DNA from: Riptortus pedestris
Taxonomy: Eukaryota > Arthropoda > Insecta > Hemiptera > Alydidae
Reading direction: 5' to 3'
Assembly (NCBI GenBank): GCA_019009955.1
Contig: CM032230.1
Span: forward strand, 130,438,501-130,502,500
DNA length: 64,000 bases
Program-made: the position numbers and the translations under genes
Shown: one piece after another, positions 1-12,313 of the stretch
Numbering within the stretch: position 1 is the stretch's first letter
Layout: each line of letters starts with the position of its first letter
Notes under the pieces: generated by a model
Told to the model about the DNA's origin: nothing
The model's input: only the letters and a program-made list of their open reading frames with translations
Database searches by the model: none

Positions 1-125
1 CAAACAAACAGACACCAAAGAAACAAAATGCAGTTATGGTGTCTATGACATGTGAAACGAAAAGTTATCGTGAAATTTCGCGAAAAAAATCAATGTACAG
101 ACAGAGGTTACAATTTTATATATAT
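1..125 (-). repeat. Family 1 (Helitron-like) 5' fragment, cut by window edge
   Basis: This is the reverse complement of the conserved 5' part of the family 1 repeat (compare 33881-34020 and 36555-36740). The shared block contains the CTCTGTCTGTACATTG start, the TTTTTTCGCGAAATTTC segment and the TTTG-rich tract. The rest of the copy lies left of the window. It sits in a GART intron. Confidence 0.85.
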
Positions 126-1208
126 ATAGATACTTGGTGGTTGAAAGTATATATTAACTTGAAGCTCCTGGCTAATGGGGGTCGATGAACACAGGTTGAA
201 AAAAAAATGGTCAACAGTTCTACTAGGCTTAACTCTTTACTACAGAGATACTTTCAGTAGTCCCAGCCTCATCTTCAGTACTCTGATAAAATAACAGATA
301 AAAAAGATATATATAGTCATCAAATTTACAATAACATATAGTTACAGCAATTAAAACAATTTAAAAATATTATCCTCATGTAATTTAAAATCATACAAAA
401 TTAATAAATAAGATAAAGGCACTGAAGATGGGAGATCCGTAATAAAGATTTAATTTAGTGGAGATGCTTATCTTTTTTTCCAACCATGGATGAAAATTAT
501 ATATTCAAATATGTTTAGTTAATTGAAAAATGGTTTATCTAACTCTCTCAATAACTGAGGAATGATTTGAAATTATATTTCATTATAAGGAATATTTTAT
601 TTTTTATATTATATAATATGATGATTGAATCAAAATATTTTTTGGTATCCTCACTTCATAATCACCACTTTCAAATTGTTTAAAACAATTGAAGCAATGA
701 TTTACAGCTAAGCCTTGAAAAACTTTCTGCAGGAGTTTTCTTGAAATGTTAGCAAAAAAATCACTGCTAGGCATAAAGATCAAGACTATTAAAAATTATA
801 GTTTTGTACAAAGTTGTATTCCTGTATGGTTAATATCTTTGTTTGCAGTCAAAGAATTGAAAGGAAGCGAATGATGCTGTTTGACAATAATGACATTGAC
901 GACTAAGAGCAAATCTCGGTTTCATATTTTCTCAACTGGTATTACGTACTTTTCAAAAAATATTTCTATAAAGTTTATTAATTCGTTAATAGTCTATTTC
1001 TTTTCCTCAAATTCCATCACAATGTTTATCCAAGGGTTATGCAGAAATATTGTAAAACTTCTGATTCTCTTAAATAAAAAATTGAAACTATGTTACCATC
1101 AGGAATTTAAAGCAATATTTAACTCCAAAAGCAATTTGAATTCCTTAATATTAAGCATGACGAATATATTTTACTATTACTAATCACTTATTCTAAAAAT
1201 AATTTCAG
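126..1208. other. GART intron sequence, no gene seen
   Basis: AT-rich intron upstream of the first GART exon in the window. A short palindromic-looking segment at about 215-300 (ctactaggctt...cagcctcatcttcagtac) resembles the 3' parts of dispersed insect retroelements, but I cannot name it. The open frame at 881-1183 has low-complexity translation and no splice or start context, so I read it as chance. Confidence 0.6.
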
Positions 1209-4200
1209 ATTGCTCAAGCCGTTGGAATTCATTCAACAATTGGAAGAGATTTAGTTGCAATGTGTGTTAATGACATTCTGTGCCATGGTGCAGATCCAAT
1301 ATTCTTCTTAGATTATTTTGCATGCGGCAAGCTAAATGTTGACAGAGCTAAGGAAATAATTGGAGGCATTGCAGATGGTTGTGCTCTTGCTGGGTGTGCC
1401 CTTATTGGTATGCCTAACATATTTTTGTTGCTTATAATATGCTCTTTAGAGAAACATTTGTAAGCCGAATACTCTTGCTTTATCAACACAATTTCCTTAA
1501 CTAAGGTCATTATGAAAGTCCAAGATAATCTTTATTCCTCCTAAATTTCAATTTCAATTTTGGAAACAGTTTATGATAACATTGTCAGAATGGACGATTC
1601 ACTACTTACTTTCCAAGTTTCAATTGTAGAGTATAAACAGGAAAATATATAAACAGTATATTTTATTGATTTTTAGGAAAAAATTGCCCATCAGAAAATA
1701 ATTATAAATTTAATTTTTTTCTCAAATGAAAATTAAGCGAAATATTGAACGGACATAAAATTTAGAAAAGAGAAATGTTATAAGAATATTCAGATTGCTA
1801 GAATTATTTAAAAAAAATGTTTATGTGAATTAATATGGAAACAATAAGAAACAATGCTTATTTTAATTTTGAAAGATCTTGTTTTATTTAAATACAACAC
1901 CTACAAAAGTTCTACCAGACTTAAGATTTAATTTAGTGTTCTTGTCACTAAATAAATTCTTATTGCTCATGAGGGAATCAAACACAACTCTCAGTTTACC
2001 AAATTTATAAAGACTAAAACTTATTTGGGTAACCTGAGCCTATTCTTCCTTGTTATTGTAGATTTCGTATTTCACTAGTTTGAAGCTTCTCTAATAACTA
2101 TTTGTATTTGATATTTTGTTTCCAACTGTCCCTCATGTAATTTAAATTGATGGTTAGTTTCTTAAAATTAATTACCACAGAATGAAATTTATGTAAAAAA
2201 TAATATCTTAATCGTGTTGTTAAGTCACTATCTTTCATTGTCAACATTATTCTTTATTATTTTTGTTTTCATAAAATAAATAAATAAGATCTTCATCATT
2301 TATATTTGAATACATACTTGGAGTTTTCCAAACATGTCATTAAGCTCATAGTGCAAAGTCCAAGTGGAGTAAGTTTGTTTGATGAGATAACATGTTCCAT
2401 CCAAACTCTTATAATTTTCCTCTCTTGCCTAAGATGTAAAAAATAAGACATTGCTTTTTTGGCAACCTGATATTAATTAATATTCAGTAATTAAACATGT
2501 GTGTTATCTTCTATCTTATACGTGTGACTAAAAGAGTTCCTTTCAAAATACCTCTGCAGCTCATTTTCTTATTTCCGTTTGCAACTAATTCAAATTTTCA
2601 ATTTTGTAGGTGGTGAAACTGCAGAAATGCCAGGATTTTACAAAGCAGGAGACTATGACTTGGCTGGGTTTGCAGTAGGCGCTGTGGAGAAAGATCGCCA
2701 GCTCCCACGTACATCTGAGTTGAAGAGTGGTGATGTGGTTATTGCACTTCCAAGCTCTGGTCTCCATAGCAATGGATTCAGTCTCGTCAGGAAAGTAATG
2801 TCCAATTTGAAGATGGTTTATGATGATGACAGTCCATTCTCTGATGGATCAATAGGTGGGTAGATGATTATTGTAAAACTGTTCTTGTCTCTTTTGTACC
2901 TTCTAAATGAATTTTATTAAAATCTAATCTAAAACATTTGTACATAAAAGATTTGTAATCTCGGTTTGTACAATGATTTCTTTTGTTTCAAAGAGGATTG
3001 TAACAATTTTTGGCTTTAGTGTCTGTTTGTTCCTACTTGAACTGGGTTAAATGGCTGAACCAAATTTAATGAAAATTTTATGTGCATTAGCATTATCCTG
3101 ACTTAAGCTGGAACCTGAGCCGCTGCTTCTATCATTTTTGGCCAGCCAGGCTCATCCAATTATGGAATCCTTCTTATGCAAATTCCTCATGTCATGAAGA
3201 CACCTTTGCCTGGGCCTAACTTTTTTCTTCTTCCCCCTGTTGTACTGTATAGCATCTTCTTCAGCAGTCTCATACGTCCCAATCTTTCAACATTTTCCAG
3301 TCACTACAGTCAGCAATGTTTGTAGAATGTCTTTAGCAATGTTTACATATTGTTATGTTGATCACAAAAATAATAAATGTTGATTATTAGAGCTCTTTTG
3401 GATTGCAAATTAAATACATAAGCTTGAATGTTTTTATCACTACATAATTTATCTGACTATCACTACTCACTTTTGCACACTTGGTAAATGATTCTTCACT
3501 ACTTTATTTTTGCTTCCTGTACTAATCACAATATGCACTATTAATTACACATTCTTGTTACACAGCACAATAACTCACGATCACTCGAATCTCTGGCCAA
3601 ATCACTGATTTTCACTAAAGACTGCACTTAATTGTAATGGATGTCTTCATTTTCTTTTAAATATGTAATTAAATATATACATAATTTTCAAGTAGTAACA
3701 AAATCCCTCAAGTAGACCAATGCTTATTTCACAACAATATATACACTATCTTAAGTCAGTCAGAAGTAAATAAAGAGGCTAAATTAGTTAAAAGTATGTT
3801 GACTAAATTATGAAGGTCAGGAATTAATGAGGTTTTCATGTAGCTATATTGGTAATTGTTTCGGGCACATAATCAGCTAAGATTATTTTTTTGTTTTGAA
3901 ATCATTTTACATTATGAGACTGACTCAATAATGAAATACTTTTTACTTGTATGGATGATGCATTTATATGTCAGAACTAAATGGCAAGAACATTCTATTC
4001 ACAGTTTCTTTATTGAGATAATGTCTCCCCTTTAATCTTTAGTACCACAAAAATCTGAAGCCTTCATGTCAGTTCCAAGCAAAGGTGTGGCATTTGAATC
4101 AACACTTGAATTGAACATGCAGAAAATTAAAACTAGTGACTTAATGTTAATGTTCAAAATTGATATTTAAATCCATTGCTTACCATGGGAGAATGCTGCT

Positions 4201-7200
4201 GGGTGTGAAAGACTTAAGAACTGGAATATTTAAATGAAAAAATAATTAAACAAAAAAAGAGTTTTCTTTCACAAATTACACATTTTTGACAGTTGAGCAC
4301 ACTTTCTTCAACTCAAGCCATCATCTTCAGAGCTTAAAATGTGCCCAACTTTACTGCCAAAGAAACCCAGTAATCTCTCTGGTGTGGTAAGTGTACTTAG
4401 CACATTACAAGTTTGAGCAGCACACTCGGATTTCAAAAAATATATAACTTGTGCAGAACAAAATATTTCTTGGAATGTCCCAGGACTTAGCATACTTTTC
4501 TAATTAAGGTGAATTGCAATATTTTAATAATTTTGTATTGATAAAGTATTTTTATATTCAATTGTAAAATAATTTTTTAGGTGAAGAGCTTCTTACTCCC
4601 ACTGCTATTTATGTAAAGCAGTTGCTTCCTGTACTGAAAACTGGTTTAATAAAATCAATGGCTCATATAACGGGTGGAGGTCTTCTAGAAAATATTCCTC
4701 GATCACTTAGAGGCGATCTTAAAGTGGTTCTGGATGCAAAGAAATGGATGATACCTAAAGTTTATCCATGGCTTGCAGCTTCAGGTTGGTAACTTATTAT
4801 TATCATCTACTTCTTATTACCCAGTATAAATAGGATACAGTAATTAAAAATTTATTATTTTTGATACAAGCTATATTTGCTAACTACAACTAATAGAACA
4901 ATTAAAAACCTAGTAATGTGACAGCATTTAAAAATTGGATGAAAAGATATAATAGAAGAGCTAAAAAAATACATTTCTTAAATGTTCTCATTCTCAATAG
5001 CTGAATTGCAAATAAAATTAAAACAATTTGTTCTTAGACAAATGCACCATTATGAAATATTGGGAGGACTCAAATATTAAACACATTTATGTTGTTCACT
5101 GGAGACAAATCTCCAAGACTAGTAATCATGTATTTAATGGGCCCTATGGTGAATGACACACTGAGCTCCAAATTATATGTAGTTATAAAAACAGGACTAG
5201 ATATGAAGTAAATAATTAATAACTATTGGTCTTATTATTTCAGGTGGTATTAATGAAAGAGAATTGTTAAGGACATTTAACTGTGGCGTTGGAATGGTCC
5301 TTATTGTTGGAGCTGAAAACAAGAATAAGGTACTTCATGAAGTCCCTAACAGCTCTTTGATTGGAGAAGTTCAGACAAGAAATAAAGGTAAATTTTACAG
5401 TATTTTTTAATGTCCTTGAATTTATAGATCATTTAAATTTCACTAATTAAAGATAATTCATACTATTTATTACTTAATGAATATATTTTAAGAAATGTGT
5501 TGCTTGAGTACAAAGCTTGGTAACTGATATTTGCCAAGAAAATGCAATAATATTTTCTTATATTTTTTTTAGGTTATTTAATTTTATGCAAAGAGTTAGC
5601 TTTATTAACACCTTCACTGCGGAGCCTCGCAGCATATGCGAGGTCCTGAGTTACTCCCTGGTGCGGGCCTCGCATACGTTGCGAGGAGCGTCGCCCCGCC
5701 CTCCATTCGTTCTAGAGACCTGAAGGTTGGAGTGGGGAGAACCTCCGCACTCACAAGCATTCAGTAGTGTTCTGACCACCGTCTGGCCAAGTCGTTTGAA
5801 GTTTCAAAAATTTTTGGGGTTATTATTTTTTATGGGCCAACTTGTCTCTCCATGAGAGGCTCATTCATTATTGGAGATCCATATTCCCCTATAGTACCCC
5901 TGCTTTCCCTTCAATGATGTCACGAGACACGTTTCTCCGTATACTGAGAAGCCTGGACTTCGTCACAGAACCACAAGACCCGAACGTTGAGCATGATCCG
6001 CTGTATAAAATTCGGCCTCTGTTAAATTTTTTTGTTGTGAGGATGAAAGAGATATACTACCCCTTTCAAAGAATTAAGTTTGGACGGGTCCATGATGCTT
6101 TGGAGGGGTAGGCTATTCTTTCGCCAGTATATCGCTAATAAGCGCCACAAATATGGAATAAAGATTTATATGTTGCTCAACCTGACGGTCTTGTGCTGAA
6201 GACGTTAGTCTACTCTGGGCGAAGGGATCCACAAGTTGGAGGGAAAGGACACTTGTATAAAGTTGTCAGACATTTGGTTGATGACTATCTCGGCCACGGC
6301 CATGCCATTTACGCTGACAACTTTTATACGTCTGTCCCCATGGCCCACGAGCTTCTGGATCAGGGTACCTATCTTACTGGTACTCTGAGAAAGGCTCGGA
6401 AGGGCAACCCAGCTGATATAGTGGGGGCTAAGCTCAAAAAAGGAGAGATAAAAGAGAAATTTACTGTTAAGGGTGTGTCCGTTTTCAAATGGCGACACAA
6501 ACGAGATGTCATTATTATTTCATCGGAGTTTGATGCCCAGATAAAGGCGGTCACGAGCAGGGGGAAGACCGTCGAGAAGCCCGAGGCAATTATTAATTAT
6601 AATAAATATATGGGCGGTATTGACAGGTCCGATTTATGATTTCTTAACCAATTACGAAATAAAGAAATTTCCCATTACTAAACGAAAGTTTCTGTTCAGG
6701 TGGTGTATTTTCAGCTATATAAGGTCATTTTGGATCAATATGATTTTCATATAGATCTATTCCATTATTATGTTTACTTTATATGCATTTGTAACCTAAT
6801 AATCGTATTTCTTCCTCCCATGCAACGTATGCAATGTCCGCACACGACAGTGCACTAGGTAGGGAAATACACACAAAATGTTCTGTCTTGAGGGTTTGCC
6901 TACCTAATTCACTGCCGTGTGCGGACCTCGCATACGTTGCGAGGTTAAAAAAAATACGATTATCGTTGTTAAAAATGCATAAAAATTACCGCAAATAGGT
7001 TTTTACTTAGTTTGAACAACTTTAAAACAGAAAACAAAAACAAAAAAAATTCGTTTTTTGGAAGTGATTTTCGGTTTGGGCATCCGCAGCGAAAGTGTTA
7101 AGAGAAATGATAAAGTGTAAATTATAAGGGGAAATTTATTTTAGAAACAGGAGTATTTAATTGTAAAGACTTTTTTTGCCCTAAGAAAAAATTTGTATAA

Positions 7201-7279
7201 ACTTATCAATATTACTAACACATAATTTTTTGAGATTTTAGTCACCATTTTTCATGTTCAATTATCATCTTTTTTTATT

Positions 7280-7350
<71 letters not shown>

Positions 7351-9773
7351 TCTACAAAGTAATCCTATGGTTTTATTTTTGTCTTTTTTTGTAACTTTTG
7401 TCCATTTTCACCAATAAAGAAATATCCAAAATTTATTTTACCCCTTTAAAGTTATTTAAACTTATAAAAATCTTTTTTTGGGTAGTATTTTTGATCAACA
7501 AGTATTGGAAATTTGAACATTTATAGTGAAATGAGATGATCAGTGTCGCCCAGCACTTGGGAAATCTGCTTAGTTTATGCAGCTCCTGCATGATGAACTT
7601 TTGATTTGTTCATACCTAACTAAACTCTGTCTTTATTTTTTTATTCTAAAAGCCCAAGTTTCAAATAGACTCTTGGTTCAGTAATATTTATGTATTCCAT
7701 AACCTGTTGTATTTTGCATTCTAGGTGAAGAACAAGTTGAAGTTCTTAACTTTACTGAAGCAATAACTCCCATGATGAAACCATATGTTAATATAATTGT
7801 CGAAAGAGCTGCTAATGTCAAGAGAATAGGTGTTTTAATATCTGGGACTGGCTCCAACTTACAGGTATGTAGAGTTTCGAATGCTGTGTTAGACTTAAAA
7901 AAAAATTGAAATCAGCATGAATGAAATTATGTTTTATCTAAATTCATTCAGAACAAATTTAAGTCAATTGTTTTAGCAGATTTCCCATAAGGGATCCTAT
8001 CCCACTGTAAGCAGGGGCACAACCTGTTTTTGGGTGACCATCTCTCAACAGTGTGGTATTCCCAAATAGCACCATTAAGATTTATATGTATTTGAAGTAA
8101 ATGCTTATGATTTTCTTCTTTTTTTTTACTATTGCTTTGTTCTTTCTTAAACTATCTATAATAAAATAATATCTTGTTATTATATAACACTTTTAATTAT
8201 AAAACATTGTTACAGTCTCTTATAAATAATATTGAAGCTGGAAACATTGATGGTGAAATTGTAGTTGTCATTTCCAATAAACCAGGTGTTTTAGGCCTTG
8301 AGCGAGCAGAAAAGGCTGGAATTCCGACTAAGGTAAATAACATTATTCACTTTTTCTTGGACTGTGAATTCTAATTTCATTTAGTAATTAAAATACACTT
8401 TTCTTTTAGGTTATACCTCATGGTGATTTTTCAACCCGAGAGCAGTTTGAACAAGCTATCCAAGCTGAGCTTGTATCGAAAAGGGTAGAACTGGTCGTTC
8501 TTGCAGGGTTTATGCGAGTTTTAACCCATTATTTCGTATCAAGGTGGCGAGGAGCACTTGTAAATATTCATCCAGCACTTCTCCCATCTTTCAAGGGCGT
8601 TAATGCCTGGCAGCAAGCGCTGGATGCTGGTGTTCGAGTCTCGGGATGTACAGTGCATTTTGTTGAGGTATGTTTACTTATTTATGGTTAGTTGTAAAAT
8701 GAGACTGGTCCTGAAGGGACAACTAGGCTTGTGGTCATATTTACACTCTTTTAGCGTATATTATTGTTTATTTTTAAAGAATTTTTGGTGTTATAAAATA
8801 TACTTAAGACAGAGCAGTAAATAATTAAATTACACAAAATTCAAAAGTAGATCATCGTACTTACGCAAATTATTCGAGAATTTATATGAAGGATTGCATT
8901 TCCAATTTTCAGTAGTTTAAATCATTTCTTGATAAAATTTCAATGCAATGCATTAAAGGAAATTAGCAAGCCTAAAGATTGATTATAAGATTTATTGAAA
9001 AGCACACGAGTGTTCTTTTATATAATTATTCTCAAAACAAGTTTGTCGCATTCTTTTCTTTGATTAATAAGATCAAAAAAATTTCTTATGCTTGTGTTGG
9101 ATAATTTGAACGACAAAGATTAAATTTATGGAGGAGATATCAAAGAGGCAATAAAAGTATATGAAGGAAACAAAAATTATAAATAAAGAAAATGTTGAAA
9201 AGAATAGGGACTTACAAAAAGAGCAAGTCCAATTCCTAGTTAAAACAACTGTAGTACACAGCATGGGTTCCATCTGTCATCCACAATTGGTGGGAGAACA
9301 TTTGAATTCAAAATGTACAAATTGTATTTCATTTTTAACAGTAATAAAATCTAGAGGTGTTTTAATTATTCCGTCTCATTACTTGATAGCTTTTTATTGT
9401 ATTAAGTCTGGAAAAGATGATGTACTTACTTCAAAAATACCCTTGCCTTGAACACTAATATGCTAACTTTTAATATGTCTTGCTGTTAAATTCAAATTTT
9501 TGGATGGTTGTTAATTAATTTTTTGAATTTATTTTATTGATCTATTATTGATTTTTAATAAATCTGTTGTTTTAAATTTTTCTTCAGGTTGAAGTTGATG
9601 CAGGTGCCATAATTGCTCAAGAAGTGGTGGAAATTGAGAGAGGTGAAACAGTCCCTTCTCTTCAAGAGAAAATCAAGCAGGCTGAACAGCGAGTACTGCC
9701 AAAAGCAGTGCAACTTATCTGCTCTGGCAAATGCCGTTTAAATTTAGAAACTAGAAAAATTATCTGGAAATAA
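1209..9773 (+). CDS. GART: Trifunctional purine biosynthetic protein (GART), C-terminal eight exons
   Basis: Encodes the end of the phosphoribosylformylglycinamidine cyclo-ligase domain (AIR synthetase, purine step 5) and all of the phosphoribosylglycinamide formyltransferase domain (GAR transformylase, step 3), cytosolic de novo purine synthesis. Exons joined in frame: 1209-1407, 2610-2855, 4581-4784, 5244-5387, 7725-7864, 8216-8332, 8410-8667 and 9588-9773 (stop TAA 9771). AIR synthetase signatures seen are [28 protein letters not shown] and [10 protein letters not shown]. The transformylase begins at [14 protein letters not shown]. It carries [12 protein letters not shown], whose Asn and His are catalytic in this family, and [12 protein letters not shown], whose Asp is the third catalytic residue. 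No stop or frame break occurs, so the gene looks functional. The GAR synthetase domain and the start of the AIR synthetase domain lie upstream of the window. It converges on OBP-B. Intron 5387-7725 holds a dead piggyBac element. Confidence 0.96.
2856..4580. other. GART intron with a dispersed repeat at about 3340-3640
   Basis: No gene is seen. The segment around 3340-3640 matches about 11745-12010 with scattered changes: both have aataataaatgttg, ctcttttggattgc or a close variant, cacacttggtaaat and acaataactcac. It is therefore one copy of an unnamed repeat family. The minus open frame at 4308-4493 has no supporting domain. Confidence 0.6.
5609..7097 (+). mobile_element. piggyBac-family DNA transposon, decayed
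   Basis: The element is flanked by TTAA at 5605-5608 and 7098-7101, the target duplication of this superfamily. Its ends are inverted: the left reads CACCTTCACTGCGGAGCC and the right complement reads CACTTTCGCTGCGGATGCC. Near both ends lies the palindrome CCTCGCATACGTTGCGAGG (5668-5686 and 6926-6944), with a variant at 5625-5643. It carries a broken transposase and is only about 1.5 kb, shorter than typical autonomous copies. It sits in the GART intron between the exons ending at 5387 and starting at 7725. Confidence 0.92.
5842..6639 (+). pseudogene. piggyBac transposase remnant (DDE_Tnp_1_7 type)
   Basis: Three reading-frame segments together cover the middle of a piggyBac transposase. 5842-6080 gives the helical region ([15 protein letters not shown]). 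About 6080-6170 in another frame gives [18 protein letters not shown], where the usual DES of the first catalytic Asp is DGS. 6193-6639 gives [12 protein letters not shown] (second Asp) and [12 protein letters not shown] (the paired Asp region). The N-terminus and the C-terminal cysteine-rich domain are missing and there are at least two frameshifts, so the copy is inactive. 6640-6960 is non-coding 3' sequence with one more TGCGAGG-type palindrome. Confidence 0.9.
7284..7348. repeat. (TA)n microsatellite in GART intron
   Basis: About 65 bases of uninterrupted alternating TA following a gtgtgtg start. Confidence 0.95.
7555..7603 (-). repeat. Family 2 terminal remnant
   Basis: Contains gggaaatctgcttagtttatgcag and a decayed version of the family 2 5' hairpin (agctcctgcatgatgaac), in reverse orientation. 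Only the end of the repeat is recognisable. Confidence 0.7.
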
Positions 9774-11420
9774 ATTCTCTGATGCTCATTTGTTTATATT
9801 TATTAATTTAATATATTTTTGTATAGTACTGTCCTTTATTATTTATATATCCTTTTTCATATATATGTAATTAGTAATGGAAATATTTTTAGTTAATACT
9901 TTAAGAAAGTATTAAAGCTGAGAAGCGATAGAAAGGTCAACAAAAATATTTATTACTGTAACAGAATTTCATTTAATTTGTCAATGTTAGTAGAGACGAT
10001 ATTTATCTCATCAAATGAATTGTTAACAAATTTATATCTTCATGCTTTTTAAGCTAATTAATAATTCTGTTAGCCTTTAATGTTGGAAGTAAAAAAAAAA
10101 AGGCATTTTCAGTATTCATTTTAAAGCATTAATATTAATAGCCACGAGAATTAAATATATGAAAAAGTAATAAATAAACAGATTGGTGAGAGCTCCTGTT
10201 GTTCTGCTCTTCTTGAAAATTTCAGAATCTTAGTTCAGCAGCTCTCGTGACTTTGGTTGGAGGTCAAGTAGTGAGTTTGACCCATTCCCTACCACATTCC
10301 GGTGGCACTCATCTTTTTTTTTTTTATTTAAGTAGCTACTCAAATTGCCTCACAATGCTGAGTGGCAAGCAGGCGAAGAAATAGATATCCAAGACAAAGC
10401 TTGATAACTAAATGCAATTTTGAGTACGATACCTGAGTTTGAACTTGGCACAAACCAGTGCTGGATTATAATAGCCCCTTTGTTCTTACACATATTATGT
10501 GTCCATAAAATCTGTAAGTAAATTGTGCGTGTGTGTGAATTTATTTACAGATTTTACAGAATATAGTCCTTTTTAATCTTGAGAATTATTTTCAAAAATT
10601 TGTCCTTTAAAAAAGTTGCCTAAATGGGAAGAAGTAGAAATCAGTTGGAGACTCATCTGGGGAATAAGGTAGGCATAGATCTTTGTGTTCTAGCCAGCTC
10701 CTTCAAGATTTCTTCCACAGTATGGATGAAGACTTTATTGTCTCAGTGCTGGTTGAATGAAAACCTTCTGGGGGCCAAATAAATCCGTATAAGAAATAAC
10801 CAAGTATACAGCTCTCCACCCCAATTTAATATTTTATTTAAATCTCTACTTGCACCATGTCATGAGTCAAATAGTTTTAGTAATTTTAGTGAGGTTGACC
10901 AAAGAACTGATTATGGTCCTCATAAAAAATAAAATTATTTTAGGACTCTAATATAAGATAAAATAAACAATTGTAACATGTAAATGCAATGATGTCACAT
11001 TTATCATAGATTGTATAATTTTATGTTGACAATGAATAATTATTTTATAGGATTATTTGAAGATGGCCAAATAGCCCGAAACGTTATAATGAACTAAATA
11101 AAATATTAAATTGGGGTGGAGAGCTGTAAGCATGGTTATTTCTAATATGGTCCTTTCATTTCTGGAACTTAGCTGATGATTGTCGGAGATTAAGTTAATC
11201 AGTATAAACAAATAAAAACCCATTGTGCAGTCACTATGAATCATGAAAATGATAAAATTGGAGACTAATTGTTAAACAACACAATATTTAGAATAAGGGC
11301 TGAAGAAAATTCCAAGTAATTGAAACAGTTTGTATTATTTCCTTCTTTGCATTCAGTCAGTGTAAAATTTCATTTCCAGTTCCTTTAAGACATTATTTCA
11401 AGAAAGTGAATCCCATTCTT
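9774..11420. other. Convergent intergenic region between GART and OBP-B
   Basis: Holds the 3' ends of the two convergent genes. The clearest plus-strand poly(A) signal, AATAAA, is at 10173-10178, about 400 bases after the GART stop; an earlier weaker one may be used. A possible repeat lies at 10330-10460 (cacaatgctgag) with faint similarity to 60850-60930. An inverted-repeat unit is listed separately. Confidence 0.5.
10788..11148. repeat. Fold-back unit with inverted arms of about 55 bp
   Basis: The left arm near 10788-10845 (aaataacc..acagctctccaccccaattt) is repeated in reverse complement at about 11094-11148. The right arm is preceded by gaagatggccaaatagcccgaaacg, a tail style often seen at the 3' ends of insect retroelements. 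The class is not determined. Confidence 0.7.
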
Positions 11421-12252
11421 CTATGAATGAATGAAACTTGGTTCAGGAATACCAAGCTGTAAACATTAAAAGATAATTAGTTTTTAATCACATATACATT
11501 AGTTTTACAGTAGAACTATTTTTGGTTTTAAGTTAATATATGAAGAAGAAAATAAGCAAGCCATACCTCTTTTGCATTATCTAGTACACATTTGGTAATT
11601 TCCAATCCATACTGACATTTGCCTCCAGGGTTTTCGACTGTCAAAAAAGAATGTTTTGATTAAAAAACAAAGTGGTGACAGCTATGTTGTTATTAAAGTT
11701 GGTGAACAGATGGGAATGTTTCCCATTAGTTACCTTCATATTGTATTCGTTTATTACAAAAAAATAATAAATGTTGTTTGTTAGAGTTCTTTTGGATTGC
11801 AAAATTAAGCACACAAGCTTTAGAGTTTTTATCCCTACAGTTTATTTGTAGTGCACCAACACACTTGGTAAATTATTCTTAACTATTACTCACAGTATGC
11901 ACTGATAGCTCCACTTCCTATTGCACAGTACAATAACTCACAATCACTGAAATTCACAAAAACACGTCACTGCACTGATCATCACAAAGAACATGGCACT
12001 GCATTGTTCAATAAAGCTGCACTGTTATTAACTTGAAGAAAGAGAGAAGAAACTAACTCGGGACGAGCTGGGCCACTTTTATAGCTCGGTGACTAACATC
12101 AAAAAGAATGCCGAGAATGGACTAGACGGCGTAGAACGAGACTTTTCGGGTGCCAATGGTCCTTCCATTGGTCGGCTCCTTTCACCTACTCCATACTTCT
12201 TAAATATATGTGTGATTAACTCTGTTTAGTTTTTGTGTACGTAGTTTTCACC

Positions 12253-12313
<61 letters not shown>

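Noticed and set aside
881..1183. 100-residue open frame upstream of the first GART exon
   Set aside because: Low-complexity translation inside an intron; no domain or splice context.
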